Below are positions 53,414-64,000 of a stretch of 64,000 bases of DNA, one piece after another. The position numbers were made by a program, and so were the translations under genes. Source of the DNA: Aplidium turbinatum (lineage: Eukaryota > Chordata > Ascidiacea > Aplousobranchia > Polyclinidae). The notes beneath the pieces are model-generated. The model was not told where the DNA came from. It did no database searches and saw only the letters and a list, made by a program, of their open reading frames with translations. Position 1 is the stretch's first letter; the number at the start of each line of letters is the position of its first letter. Where the stretch lies: positions 3,572,798 to 3,636,797 of the forward strand of contig OU964925.1 of the NCBI GenBank assembly GCA_918807975.1. Reading direction: 5' to 3'.

Positions 53414-56400
53414 TTAGTGTCGTCGCCGACGTCGTTGTCTTCGGCGCGGCGCTGATCGTCTCTCGGGATCTCGAAGCAACGAAGACGGTGGAGAGGAGAC
53501 GATGTTCCTACATGTCGCTTTCTTGGAAAACTTGTTCATTCCGCGTTCGTACTTTCGTTTCCAGACGTGCCAGTAGTCCATGTGATCAACTACAAGTCTG
53601 GTTTCGAACCGCTTTTTCTTTCCGTTCTGGATAGCAGTCCCGTTTCCATGGGTCTGCCAAACCCCTCTCCCATCCGGTCCAATTTCTACTTTTCTCTTTC
53701 GCCCCATTATTAAGTATTCTCTGAAAGGCCTTAGTTTTGGGCAGCAGCTGCTATAGACCCACAAGTACTCTCGTTCCATCAATTGAAAGCTGGATTTGTA
53801 GACACTGTTAATCTTGATATCATGTCGGTATCTTTTTCCCTCGACTTTGTTCTTCGATGAAACCCGGGCGTGGATCACTAAAAATATTTAAGAATTAAAG
53901 TCATTTCAGCTTTCTTAGAATGAAATCGTTTTTGTCATTAACAGCGCAGCATTTCAGCAGCAATTGTGAATTGAGACGTTTTGTAGAAACGACTACAAAA
54001 AGTGAATAACCCAGTAATAACTGCCGTGATAATAGTAACTTAAATACAATGCCAACGACTTTTAACAGACTTGGAAACACCACCGTGAAAATGATGCAAC
54101 GTCTGGATTCGTGTCTTGAGTTTGAATAATTCAGTTTTTTATTGGGAGAAACAACTTCAAACCGCCAATTCGTGTTTTAAAGATAGCTGGCAGGCTGTGC
54201 CCTAGCAATGCTGGTTTTATTTTTCAAGATCAAAAGACACAATTTGAGGTAACGCTGTTGAGTTTAGATTATTTTATTGCTTTTTGTTGGTGTTTAGCCT
54301 ACACGGTAGGCTACTGAAGACGTGTATGACCAACCACTGCATCATTTGATCATCAGTTGGTAGAGTAGAGCCAAATGTTCTGCTATGGTTCTCCCTGGTT
54401 TTTCGAAATTGGTAAAGAAAAATGCTTCAGACTATTTTCACGCTAGAAGGTGGTTTCATATATTAAGCTTATATCGCAAATTTTAAAACAAATCAACTCT
54501 CGCAAGATATTGTAACACAGTATGATCTTCTTCTGTCGGTTGGTCTCATGCAAATTTTTGTTTCACTGACTTTAGTAACACGCTACATAACAAAGATGAT
54601 GCTTTGATGATGAAGTTTTGTGTTTATCAATAGAAATTACGGAATAGCCCAAGTTCGACGACATAATATGCTTTCTTAGATCTAGTTTCCAATTTCCGCA
54701 ACGTAGTGCTGTTAAAGTTCAATGTTTTTAAGTCAAATTACAAGTTTTGATGGCATCTCTATGTTACTTTTGCATCCCGTCAGTAATGTCGCTGTAATAA
54801 TTCATCGCTACAAGATTTTATCGCAGAAATGATTTGATCAAAAGTAATTTTGAAAAGTAGATCATTGTTTAGATTGACAAATCAAGTCTATAAATGGCGA
54901 TGCAGTCGTAATCGATGCAAATTCTATTTTTACTTGTGCTTCGTCGATTCAACGAGTAGAGATCAGTTAGGTGATCTCATGTCCCATAAAAAATCGAGGA
55001 CAACAAAAATTTCTCGCTTGTTTTGCTCGCTCAAGCACATTATATTAACTCAACCAGCTACACTGGGAACGCACACTTTTAGCAGTTGAGAGGGTAAAAA
55101 TTTTGTGTTTTCCTTCAAACGCTAAACGAATAATGCAATATTTGGAAGCGTTATAAAAAAATAGTTTTAATTTGATGAATTTGATCAAACACAGAATATG
55201 CTTTTTAAATAAATCACTCTTGGACAGCAAAGTAGCCTATACATAACAACAAGCGACCAAAGCAAGATGAAGTTAAACAAAACTTTTGGGGAACGCCTCC
55301 AGGCCTCCTACTAAGCTCCTTGATCTTTCGGACCTCAACTGTTACATCGTCTAATTCTTCTTAGGATGTTTGTTCCGTTGAATGTTCGGTGCCCCCCGCC
55401 CCTCGATTTTGATTCTTGATCCACTGTACCAGAGTGGTAGAGTGCAATCCTATAGCGATCGACATTTGGATTCGAAAATTGGCTTTCTTGGTTTTTCGTT
55501 CACTCAATTTAGAAATTAATCTATTTATTTTATGAAAGGTTGATTATAAATTCAGTCCACAATACTGTGCATTGGAAATCATATAATGATTTTTATGATA
55601 TAGGCTTCTGAGATTTAATGTCATTTGAGATATTAGTCATATAGTCAGATTCCTGCAATCTAGGACCCGTTGAGAGGGAGCAATCTTCCTGGCGTCAGCA
55701 CTACCTGACTACTCACTATAGAACAGCGAGCATTGTGTTTCGCTAACCATACCGGTGTAGCCTCCACACTAGCAATCAAAACTTTTGCAAAAACATGTGT
55801 TTCTGGGCAGTCGAGTGTAGCAAGCCCAGCCTCATGGGCAAAACACGTGTCTATCACTGAGTTCTTGCTAGTTGCCACACTCGACTGCCGAGAAACACAA
55901 TCTACAGTAAGATCCATAAAAGGCGCAGAAAGCTTCTACTCAAAGTACGGTGCGGTGTAAGATATCCTTTTCGCGTCACGCATTCGTTATGACATAATTA
56001 AGTCAACATCGCGTCATATTGTCAGGTTAGATGACGCGGATGAGCTAAAGTGGCATGCATCACTTCATAACCTTTCGAAGGCAAACTCACCGAAATCGCT
56101 CTGACAGTAATGCTTCTTGCGATTCCTTGGTCTCTTGCATGGCGTACAATAGGCTGGCTTCTGCCGTTGGTTGGTCTGCGTGGAACGCAAGTCACAAAGC
56201 CTCAATTTCAAAGAAATCACTTCAAACGTTAGTTCAACATATTAGAACAAAGCCTGGAATTAAATCTACCACAAGCCAATCACCAGTTTTTATTTATTAT
56301 TTCTGTTTTTCACAAAAAGTAATTTGTTCGATGGTACTCTAAGGTTAAACCAAATATAGTAAGAAATGAATACTGCTCTTCTAAATGATCCTTATGACAG

Positions 56401-59400
56401 TATTCTATTAGGACAATAGCTTTTTTTAATAAATGTCAACCACACAGTGATTTGTAGCCTACAGACATAAGTTACTGCTGTAGTTTTCGTCACTCTTATG
56501 CGAAGAATTTTGAGCTTACATAGATTTAAAACCAACTTTTAGGTTTAAAAGTTTTGATAATTTTAACTGCACCAAACTAACACAAAGAATAACTAGGAAA
56601 CCTAAAACCTAATTAAGTTTGGAAACCCTGAAATGGTTATAGTGACGTAATCTTTAATTGGCTTCAGCTTTTAATGGATTCATTGCTTTCAATTTCGAGT
56701 TACCTAAACATTGTTGTTTAAAAATACTGTCAACAATTTCTCACCATTTTTCTGGACGGTTTCTGTGTTGTTGTTGTTGTTGTTGTGGTAGTTGTTGTGG
56801 TGGTCGTGATGGGGGTGGTGGGCACAGTAGTGGTGGTTTTCCGCTTTGTCGTCGTTTCCATTACTTCCCAGTCTTGATAGAGACTGTCGTAATAATCTTA
56901 AGGAAAAATAATTTTGTTCTTATACTAGCTCAAATAATTCTTTCATTTTGGAAAATAAGTTTGACTCAAGAACATGATTGGAAAGGGGTGGATTTAGAAC
57001 TAAACAGCCTAATTTCAACTATCAAGTAGTTAAAGCAATTAATAGTCGCGTTTGTTTTCCACAAGCAGGTAGCTTAAATTTCACCTTCGTCTTTTACTTG
57101 TTCCACTTTAACTCCCAACTTGAATTCTCCAACTTGCCCCGGCCGCAGTCCATAAGGAATCCAGTAATCGTACTCAACATTGGCTGGTTCACCGAGGTAC
57201 AGCATCTAGTAGTGGCATGTAGATTACTAATTTTCAACTACGTCTTTAACGATTCTCCAGTAGATCTAGGGTTAATATAAACATATAAAAAGGCTGTAGC
57301 TTACGGTGATACATTTAATATGTAACAATGTGATCTCTTTTCTAAGTTCCATCAACAAATCTACTTGATTAGTGTTTATCTCACACCGAGTGCTAAAATA
57401 GAAAATTTCTAAAGCAATTAGTAGTTCACCATTATATGTAGATCACTGGTGGTGGGCCCTGCGGCCACTAGACTTTCCTTTGTGCCACTCCTGTCGTACT
57501 TGACCACGGTTCCGGCCACCGCAAAATCGCCAGGCCAACTAATCACCCAGTTCCCATTGACGACATATTTGACTTGTTGGTCATCAGCCTCCATCAATGC
57601 TGACGATGAAAAGTTTGAATTTTAATCCGTGCCTATAGAGTTCACTTTTATCGGAAGTAGAACGTCATCAACTCTCACCCTACGGAATTACTTGATGTTG
57701 ACAGGTTTGTAAGCAGATTGGTGAAGCATTGTTGATTGGGTCAATGACGTAAAGACACAACGCAGAGCACTTATTGAGATTTCTTGGCTTTCGTATGAAG
57801 TTCGAAGCACAGTCGTAAAACGTTAGCTTAAAAAAGGGTATTTTTACATTGAAAGTACATTATGAAATGCAACTTGTTTCAAGGTTGGAGAATTGCTCGA
57901 TGTCTCCGACAACACCCCGTTTCCAGAGACTGCCTTTCCAAGTCAATTAGCATTGTTTAGCAAACAGGCTGACGGGTCTTATCTGTGACGTGCAGATTAG
58001 AGGCAATTTACTTAGAACAAGGCTCGTCTATCTGATCGTTCTTTCCTAGTTTGTGTGTGGTTGCAGTTGAAGTGGGACATATTACAAGACCAACCTTACA
58101 AGGCTGTTGATAAATGAAATGTATTTCCAAAAACCTTTTATCTGGAAGCCTGCTAACTAGATTATACTTTATTTCGCAGTCCTTGAAAGGAATTGAATTA
58201 GTTAACCCGAATTATGTTTTATTTTTCTATGAATTTCTTTGTTATTTGTAAGTTCAAACTAAAATGATGAAAAGTTACTATTCATGTTTATGAGTTTGAA
58301 ATACAACTGCGTGGTTTAATCTATAGTGAACATCCTGGTAAAGCAATTTATTTCATAAACAAATTGATTTTGTCACACTGCTATGAATGGTAGCTTTTGG
58401 TTCGATGCATCTAACCACCATTTTATAAAAGATTTATTTTACAACGCATGAGCAGCTTATTTTCTTGTAATCAGTTCTCATTGGAGAAGTATGTTGAGAG
58501 AGGAATATGCGATTCATGCTCCAGCAGAATAAATGTGCACCTGTTTGGAGTCGCAGAGCCAACTGCCATCGAATTGACACTGCCATAAATAGCGCATTGG
58601 GTATTGTAACTGGATGTCTGCGACCTACGCAATCGAACAATCTCCCTGTCCTTGCAGGCATCCAATTAGCCGAGCTTCGGCCATCATGTCTCTTTCTCGC
58701 CGCGCCATGAACCTCAACCACTTGCTCCACCCAAGTTTCTACGAGTCTGTGAGCGAGCAACCTCAGCGATTGAAATCGAGACACCCATTTGTACTGGCCG
58801 CATAATTGATGAAAACTGCTGAAGACCAATTCATCAGGGCCTCTACCTGGGCGGACCACCAATGGAGCTCGGAGGGAGTGGAATAATAACTCCTCAAAAC
58901 TCCAAAGTTTCATCTCCGACACCGGCCCCATCCAACCGGAGTGCATTTGCTAAGGAAGGCCTGGGTGCGGTTCAACCGCCTGCGTACTGGCGTCGGACTA
59001 TTCCTCTCCAACATGCACAAATGGGGGATGGCTCCATCTGCGATCAGTGAGTGTAGCAAGGAGGAACAAATCGTAAACCACACCATCTTCAACTGCGCCA
59101 TCTACCATGCGCCAAATGGTATGCATGGTCTACGTGAACTGGATGACGAATCAATTGAGTAGCTGCTTGACATCTGCCCAAACATTTAGACCAGGGCTAC
59201 TCTACTAGCGGACCGCGGTCTGAATCCAGATCTTCTGTTTGTTGAAGGAGTACCTCGGGCTTCTGGAAAAATAACCGCATTGCCACAATTTAGAGTCTCT
59301 TTAAACAGACTTCTAGGGAAAAGCATTTTTTTCTGGTGTTAACCAATGAGCTGGGAGGCTTCGCCATTGGAGGCTTCAACATGTCAAACTGGACCTATGA

Positions 59401-62400
59401 TAACATTAGTTGATAGCCTTGATCTGATCCGAGTCGCCACCACAGCTCAAGGGTGGTAAAACGGAATGCTCCTCGACCCTTGATGAGACGAGAAGGTTCA
59501 TACGCAGAAGAAGAAGTAGGAACAAGCTGATGATTAGCAGGTTATTAGTAATTACTACATCCACGGGACGCAGGTGAAGACCTGAACAACAATCACCACA
59601 ACAACTTTAGAAACTACTGGAGTTATAGCCTTTGACTTGGCTCCCTTCCGAGACTAATGGAAACATAATAATGTTGAAAATGAAACGAGAGAGATTGTAT
59701 AAAGTGGAAATCTAATGAGGATAGTTAAACAGAAGACAAGGAAGCTTACCCAAGTAGTTATCGGTGTCGTCACTAACTCTGATGTGTGTGGCCCCGGCTG
59801 GGATTCTAGCAACCTCGCTGTAGTCAAAATTCACTGCAAACAATAAAATTTATTTAACAAGCACGCACGCAAGTAGTTGACTAACGTGCAATGAACATAT
59901 GAATATTGAGGAATAACAAATGTAGAATGAAAATCTACTGTGGCAACCCTGATTTAAGAAAATCAGCAAAAAACATCGATTCATCCGTCCGACCTATTTT
60001 TCGCAGGTACCATCAACTTTGTGTATACAAATCAACATCCCGTCATCACACCGGTGATCAAACTGTTGTAATGTACCTAACCAAGCTCTGAGAGGACATG
60101 TTTTACTTTTGTGTGTAAACTAATCAATATCACATGTTGACTTCCTCAATTGCCTTCCTAAACTAAGCATAGGCGGTTTCAGATGAATATTTCGTCCAAG
60201 ATATCCTTTTATTTTATTTACTTACTACACTACTACTTTACGCAAATATTCCTTTTATGTGACCCATGGAATTACTTCTGCCTTGTCATTAAATTGCTTG
60301 AGATAAGTTTGTCTTTGTTTGCGAGGTGCCCGCTTTTCAACAATTTAACCATTTGAAGAGAAATGCTTCAATTGTTGCTTTATTATTATGTCGCGGCGTA
60401 CCCGCATCGTTCGCCAGTTGAGAAAAAGTGTTTGAGTAATGGAAGCAAGTGCTGTTGTCTCCACCACATACTCCACAGGCGTCATCAGTGAGATTCGAAC
60501 CCACGATCTGATCACATCCAACTTTCTAGAGAAACAAGTAAAAGTGTGTTCAGATGACCGAAGTTTACCTACATTGGCGGAAGCTAAGAAGTTACGTTTT
60601 AGTGAGAGTTTAACATTACTCGAGATGCTGCTGTAACACTCAGAGATTGCAACCAGATTGATCAAAGGTTGCACAAAGGGAGGGACGTTTGAGCCAGTGA
60701 GACTTTTGTTAAACAGCAACACAAAAGTTCGGGACGACGTTTGTTTTTCTACTACTCTTCATAAAGGTAAACCAAAAATAGATAATGTTATTGTAAAATG
60801 AAAAGAATACTTTTGTGCTGAACATTGGTAGGCTATGCCACAATATTTGGCAAATATATTTAGGCAAGACAGCATTGCATACGTTGCTTCGATGAATCGC
60901 TATGGATCGCCGCTTAGAACAATAAAAGACTTGTTGGAAATTCAAGAAAGGTGAAATTTAAACTGGCTTGGAACATAGCTAATGTCATCTGGTGGCAACA
61001 ACTTAAGCATCATCTAATAGTTCAAAGTCGCTGGAAAGGTTTTTTTTAACTGTGGCACAATTCTTCAAACCGTTTACAAAACCGTTCATTTGTTGACTTC
61101 ATCACGTTCATACAAATTATTTCATAATACGCAATTGAAGATTGGTTGAAGGCAACATTAGTTTAATGCGTACGTTTGCAAAATCTTTCTTGGTTCAGTT
61201 GTTATACTTTTTCTAAAATAATACCTCGGGTGTTAAAATGGTAATCATTCACTTTCTTGCACTAGCGCAGAAATATGCTAATTTATAACAACTTGGCTCC
61301 ACAAATTGTTGGAGAAAAATAAACTAACTGATCAACTTCATTAGCAAAACAAACATTTCACCGCTGAATCATAGGCGGGTTGTGCAACGAACGGTCTGTG
61401 TGATAAAAAAATAGCGTGATGAAAGAAAGCGTGCTTGTCAATCCTAGCAGCCGAAATACCAAATACTCATACCATGACGGCATATACTCCCAACAGCGAT
61501 CAACGAAACATGCTTTGAAGATACCTGCGTATGTCGCACAAGTGCAGACGTGTCGGTGTGAAAGCTGCTTGACACGTCTACGTTCTGCGATAATGTAACA
61601 AATCTTGTAAAACCATTTTGTTGCCATAACAACTATTCACCGCGTATCACAAGCAAATAAAAGCCTTGAGTCATTTCGTGGTTGATTTGCCAAAAAATAA
61701 CATGTTTTAAACGTCTACGCAAAGCCCCTTGTTGTGTGTGCACCGCAACTTTACCACAACTTGCAAATAAATAAACTCTTCGAAAAGGAAACCGCGACAA
61801 CTTCGAAGATTCGGTCACTCACAAGCTACGTCAGCGGGTGAGCAACTTTCGCAACAACAAGCGATGTTCTTGTGTCATGCAGAAGCGGCCTAAGCTACGA
61901 AGTTGACCATTTTTACATCATTTCAACGTCCGGTGCCGTTGCAGTGATGTAACACAATACACTTGTTTTGTTTGAGAAGTGTTTGACACTTTTTTCTTCC
62001 TCACTTTACATTTTTGACATCCGTCAATCAATCTACTAAACAAGTCTGAACCACTGACTCTACAAAAAACCACATCAGCTGCCAATGAGCTGATCACCTC
62101 AATATGACGTTGCAATGCCAACAAGGAAGCGAGCGAAAGATTTGACAAGAGCGGCACCTTCAACCATCAACGAACACCACTTCACAAAGATAATTTATTA
62201 AAACACATGACGGACTGCGCATGACATAAGGAAGAAAACGAATCAGGTGTCTTCTTCTTACTTTTTAATTTACCTCATTTTATAATTTCATGACCAAATT
62301 CGAGAGTTATGGGAGTGAAAATGACATCATTTTATCAAAAGTTATTGTTTCAGAACATGACTGGGAATGCAGTTATCCCAAGCATTTCCATTAATGCCAG

Positions 62401-63568
62401 ATTAGCATGTGCATTCATATTTTCATGTGTTGGCGTCATTCCAAGGTGTCTTGATTGACAGGCCAGTCTCTTGCTGCATGAAGCTGGAATTGGGATTGCC
62501 TTGATATTTGATATTCATTGATTATTCCTTTCAAGAGGGGAACCTTCCACAACGCCCCAACAAGAGCACAGTCGGCATAGCTAAGATGGTTGGGTTAAAT
62601 TTGTAACGTCGCAACTAATGTACAACTGAAGATGAATAAGTCGACTTTGGGAAAAGGTGGTAAAGAGTTGATGCGATCAATCCATTCAACGATCGATCAA
62701 ACTGCTATTTCCGACCGCTTTGAAATTGCCAAAACAGATTCACGTCGATAATTTTGATAGATGGCTTCTAATGACGGCCAAGGAGGCTGCTTTATAAACA
62801 GACTAACGGGAGTTGGGCACTTCCAAATGAGTGAATAAAGAAAGTTTTTATAAAACGAACTGTTGTTTCGAAACACTAATAAAAATGCTCTTCATTGGCA
62901 ATGGACCGGTAGTGCTGTAGGGATGGATACATGCAAACTGGCCTTGTGGCATGAGTAACGTTCGGACATGTTCACAGGACTTGCAACAGTTGCATTACAT
63001 GATCAAAGGTAAGCAATAACCATCAAAATCTAAAACTGATCGATTCAATATTGTTTGAATATGGCTTTTGGGATAAGGACTCATGTTTTTTAAATTGATC
63101 CAGATCCGTCAAAAACTCACTCATGCATTTGAAAAGGCCATTGCAGCAACACAAACGATTGAAATGCTAAACTAACGTTGCAAGACATACGATTAACTAA
63201 CATAAAGTAAGTTCATACTTTTGCAAATTGCTGAAATTAAAGAACGAACTAATAAACGTTATGCAACATCTTCAAAGCACAAAAAAAACATTCTTTAAGA
63301 ATTGAAATCGGCTAAGAATTGAAAGACCTGACCCATCACAGACTTTAAAACAAATTAAAACTCACATATTTCCTTGGCCACAGAACTTATTTACCCCTCT
63401 GCAAGTTACCCCCTGAACCCCTAATTGTACTCACCAAGCATCTTCCTTCTATGCACATATCATGCTTGTCTCTCCAACATCTCGTTCCGTCCTGGACCGG
63501 ACCGAAGCTTTTGTAGAAATTGAATCCGACAGCCATGCAGCTCAGCTGGCAAGGTTCGACATCGGTGC
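53414..63568 (-). CDS. ADAMTSL5: ADAMTS-like secreted protein with C-terminal NTR domain (ADAMTSL5-like), 3' eight exons
   Basis: Exons in gene order: 63568-63435, 60525-60402, 59833-59750, 57599-57430, 57205-57085, 56896-56745, 56175-56091, 53877-53414 (stop TAA). All joins are GT-AG and in phase, giving about 443 residues. Order of parts: end of the Cys-rich module (CQLSCMAVGFNFYKSFG, ACGVCGGDNSTC); spacer (ARIPAGATHIRV, VNGNWVISWPG, LHIMMLYLGEPANVEYDYW); a Thr-rich linker; an NTR/C345C netrin-like domain (CQSDFVIHARV, EREYLWVYSSCCPKLRPF); and an Arg-rich tail (RRSAPRRRQRRRRRH). TSR, Cys-rich, spacer, NTR is the ADAMTSL5 layout in vertebrates; no protease domain is expected. The first visible exon enters in mid-codon, so the signal peptide and TSR exons lie beyond 64000. 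Family role: extracellular-matrix (microfibril) glycoprotein. Papilin and netrins are less good fits because of the spacer-NTR order. Confidence 0.9.
53878..56090. other. ADAMTSL5-like last intron
   Basis: AT-rich intron of 2.2 kb. The only structure noticed is the small inverted repeat at 55796-55899. Open frames here are short and unsupported. Confidence 0.4.
55796..55899. repeat. Small imperfect inverted repeat
   Basis: TGTGTTTCTGGGCAGTCGAG on the left is mirrored by CTCGACTGCCGAGAAACACA on the right, with arms of about 28 bases and a loop of about 45. Probably a degenerate MITE end pair or a hairpin remnant. Confidence 0.6.
56757..56830 (-). repeat. Coding trinucleotide microsatellite (Thr linker of ADAMTSL5-like)
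   Basis: On the minus strand the exon 56896-56745 carries a run of ACA/ACC/ACT codons giving an almost pure Thr stretch. A slippage-prone tract in a secreted protein exon would give length variation in a mucin-like, probably O-glycosylated spacer between the spacer module and the NTR domain. Confidence 0.75.
57600..58479. other. ADAMTSL5-like intron, nothing recognised
   Basis: Intron sequence between the spacer exons, before the LINE fragment. No repeats or exons were identified. Confidence 0.4.
58480..59525 (+). mobile_element. LINE 3' fragment (decayed) in ADAMTSL5-like intron
   Basis: The plus strand gives, in more than one frame, CAPVWSRRANCHRIDTAINS, VTGCLRPTQSNNLPVLAGIQ, AWVRFNRLRTGVGLF and HKWGMAPSAI, then C-x-K-E-E-Q and YHAPNGMHGLRELDDESIE. 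This is the post-reverse-transcriptase region with a CCHC-like motif found in a widespread Jockey/I-like LINE group. Several frameshifts and a premature stop are present. The 3' UTR resumes after a hAT insertion and ends near 59525 with AGAAGAAGAAG. A sister 3' end is at 17905-18350. Confidence 0.75.
59192..59421. mobile_element. hAT MITE in the LINE 3' UTR
   Basis: The left end is CAGGGCTACTCTACTAG and the right end, inverted, CAAGGCTATCAACTAATG. Comparison with the uninterrupted sister LINE (ATCTAGACC) shows diverged duplications ATTTAGAC and ATCTGATC. At 230 bp it is non-coding. Confidence 0.7.
60526..63434. other. ADAMTSL5-like first visible intron, nothing recognised
   Basis: 2.9 kb of AT-rich sequence. 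I searched it for missing Cys-rich or TSR exons; the phases on either side are already satisfied without one. No repeat family was recognised. Confidence 0.4.
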
Positions 63569-64000
63569 CTGGAAAAAAAGTTGTCGTAACCATTACAATA
63601 AGAACGTTCATCATATATTTAAGTCTTAAAGTAAACCTTAGACCCGACGTGTTTCTTCTAGACACGGCGCACATTTAAAGTGATGATGACTCATTGTTAT
63701 CTACTTAGCCACGACACAAAAATCAAACATCGTGCATCGGCCCACCGAGGGATTGCAGGGTGCTAGCTGGGGCGCAAGCTGTAACACCCACACTACAAAC
63801 CCTATATTCAAGCCATAATATCCTTGACTACCGTCAAGCCCAGCCAACCACTCTACAACAAACTTCCTAAATCATCTCAATTTTCAGAGGTTTTCCCAAA
63901 AATTAAGGTTGATACAGTCCTTGTTGTTGGATGTGCGGTTAATGGTAACTAGAACTTGAAGCATCAACAACAGACATCATAAGCTACTGACGGTAACGAT
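63569..64000. other. Intron sequence upstream of the first visible ADAMTSL5-like exon
   Basis: No exon with TSR-type WxxW or CSxTC patterns is visible on the minus strand, so the N-terminal exons must lie further right. Confidence 0.45.

Noticed and set aside
60470-60525. tRNA-like word GGGTTCGAATCTC suggesting a SINE or tRNA on the minus strand
   Set aside because: It falls in the ADAMTSL5-like exon encoding VGCDQIVGSNLTDDACGVC; the frame, splice sites and family match explain it fully.
1-64000. LTR retrotransposons, retroviral or Polinton-like sequence
   Set aside because: No gag, protease, integrase, capsid or envelope signatures, and no long terminal direct repeats, were recognised; all reverse transcriptase sequence belongs to LINEs.

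Overview
This window is AT-rich animal DNA: three intron-split host genes embedded in transposable elements, mostly hAT-type DNA transposons and LINE fragments. The gene set (an axonemal SAXO protein, a single Shc adaptor, an ADAMTSL5-like matrix protein), kilobase introns and tRNA-derived SINEs point to an invertebrate deuterostome. A tunicate is my best guess, but the sequence does not prove it. No bacterial, CRISPR, organellar, retroviral, LTR or Polinton sequence was recognised.

Layout. 1-2.2 kb: three hAT elements nested in one another. 3.2-16.6 kb (+): a complete six-exon SAXO gene whose introns hold a pogo-like element, a 208-bp palindrome, a 3.8-kb piggyBac-like element and two hAT MITEs with perfect 8-bp target duplications. 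16.6-22 kb: convergent intergenic DNA with LINE, SINE and hAT pieces. 22.0-34.3 kb (-): a complete ten-exon Shc gene (PTB, CH1 with YYN motif, SH2). Its introns hold an inverted pair of TTAA-flanked MITEs, a 27-bp minisatellite, SINEs, hAT elements and a small Med22-like ORF split by a hAT insertion. 35.2-37.1 kb: a long hairpin element with a MITE inside, which itself contains a SINE. 37.2-47.1 kb: a CR1/L2-group LINE with intact endonuclease and reverse-transcriptase motifs, cut in two by a 6.3-kb foldback element whose arms are tandem arrays of a ~400-bp unit. 47.1-53.4 kb: further LINE 3' ends, a SINE and hAT elements. 53.4-63.6 kb (-): eight exons of an ADAMTSL5-like gene; its N-terminal exons (signal peptide, TSR) lie beyond the right edge.

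The three host genes act separately (axonemal microtubules, tyrosine-kinase signalling, extracellular matrix) and show no operon-like link. SAXO and SHC converge tail to tail; SHC and ADAMTSL5-like share the minus strand. Exon joins were worked out by hand from splice consensus, reading phase and family similarity; every join keeps frame. The most unusual structure is the foldback/satellite element at 40025-46363.
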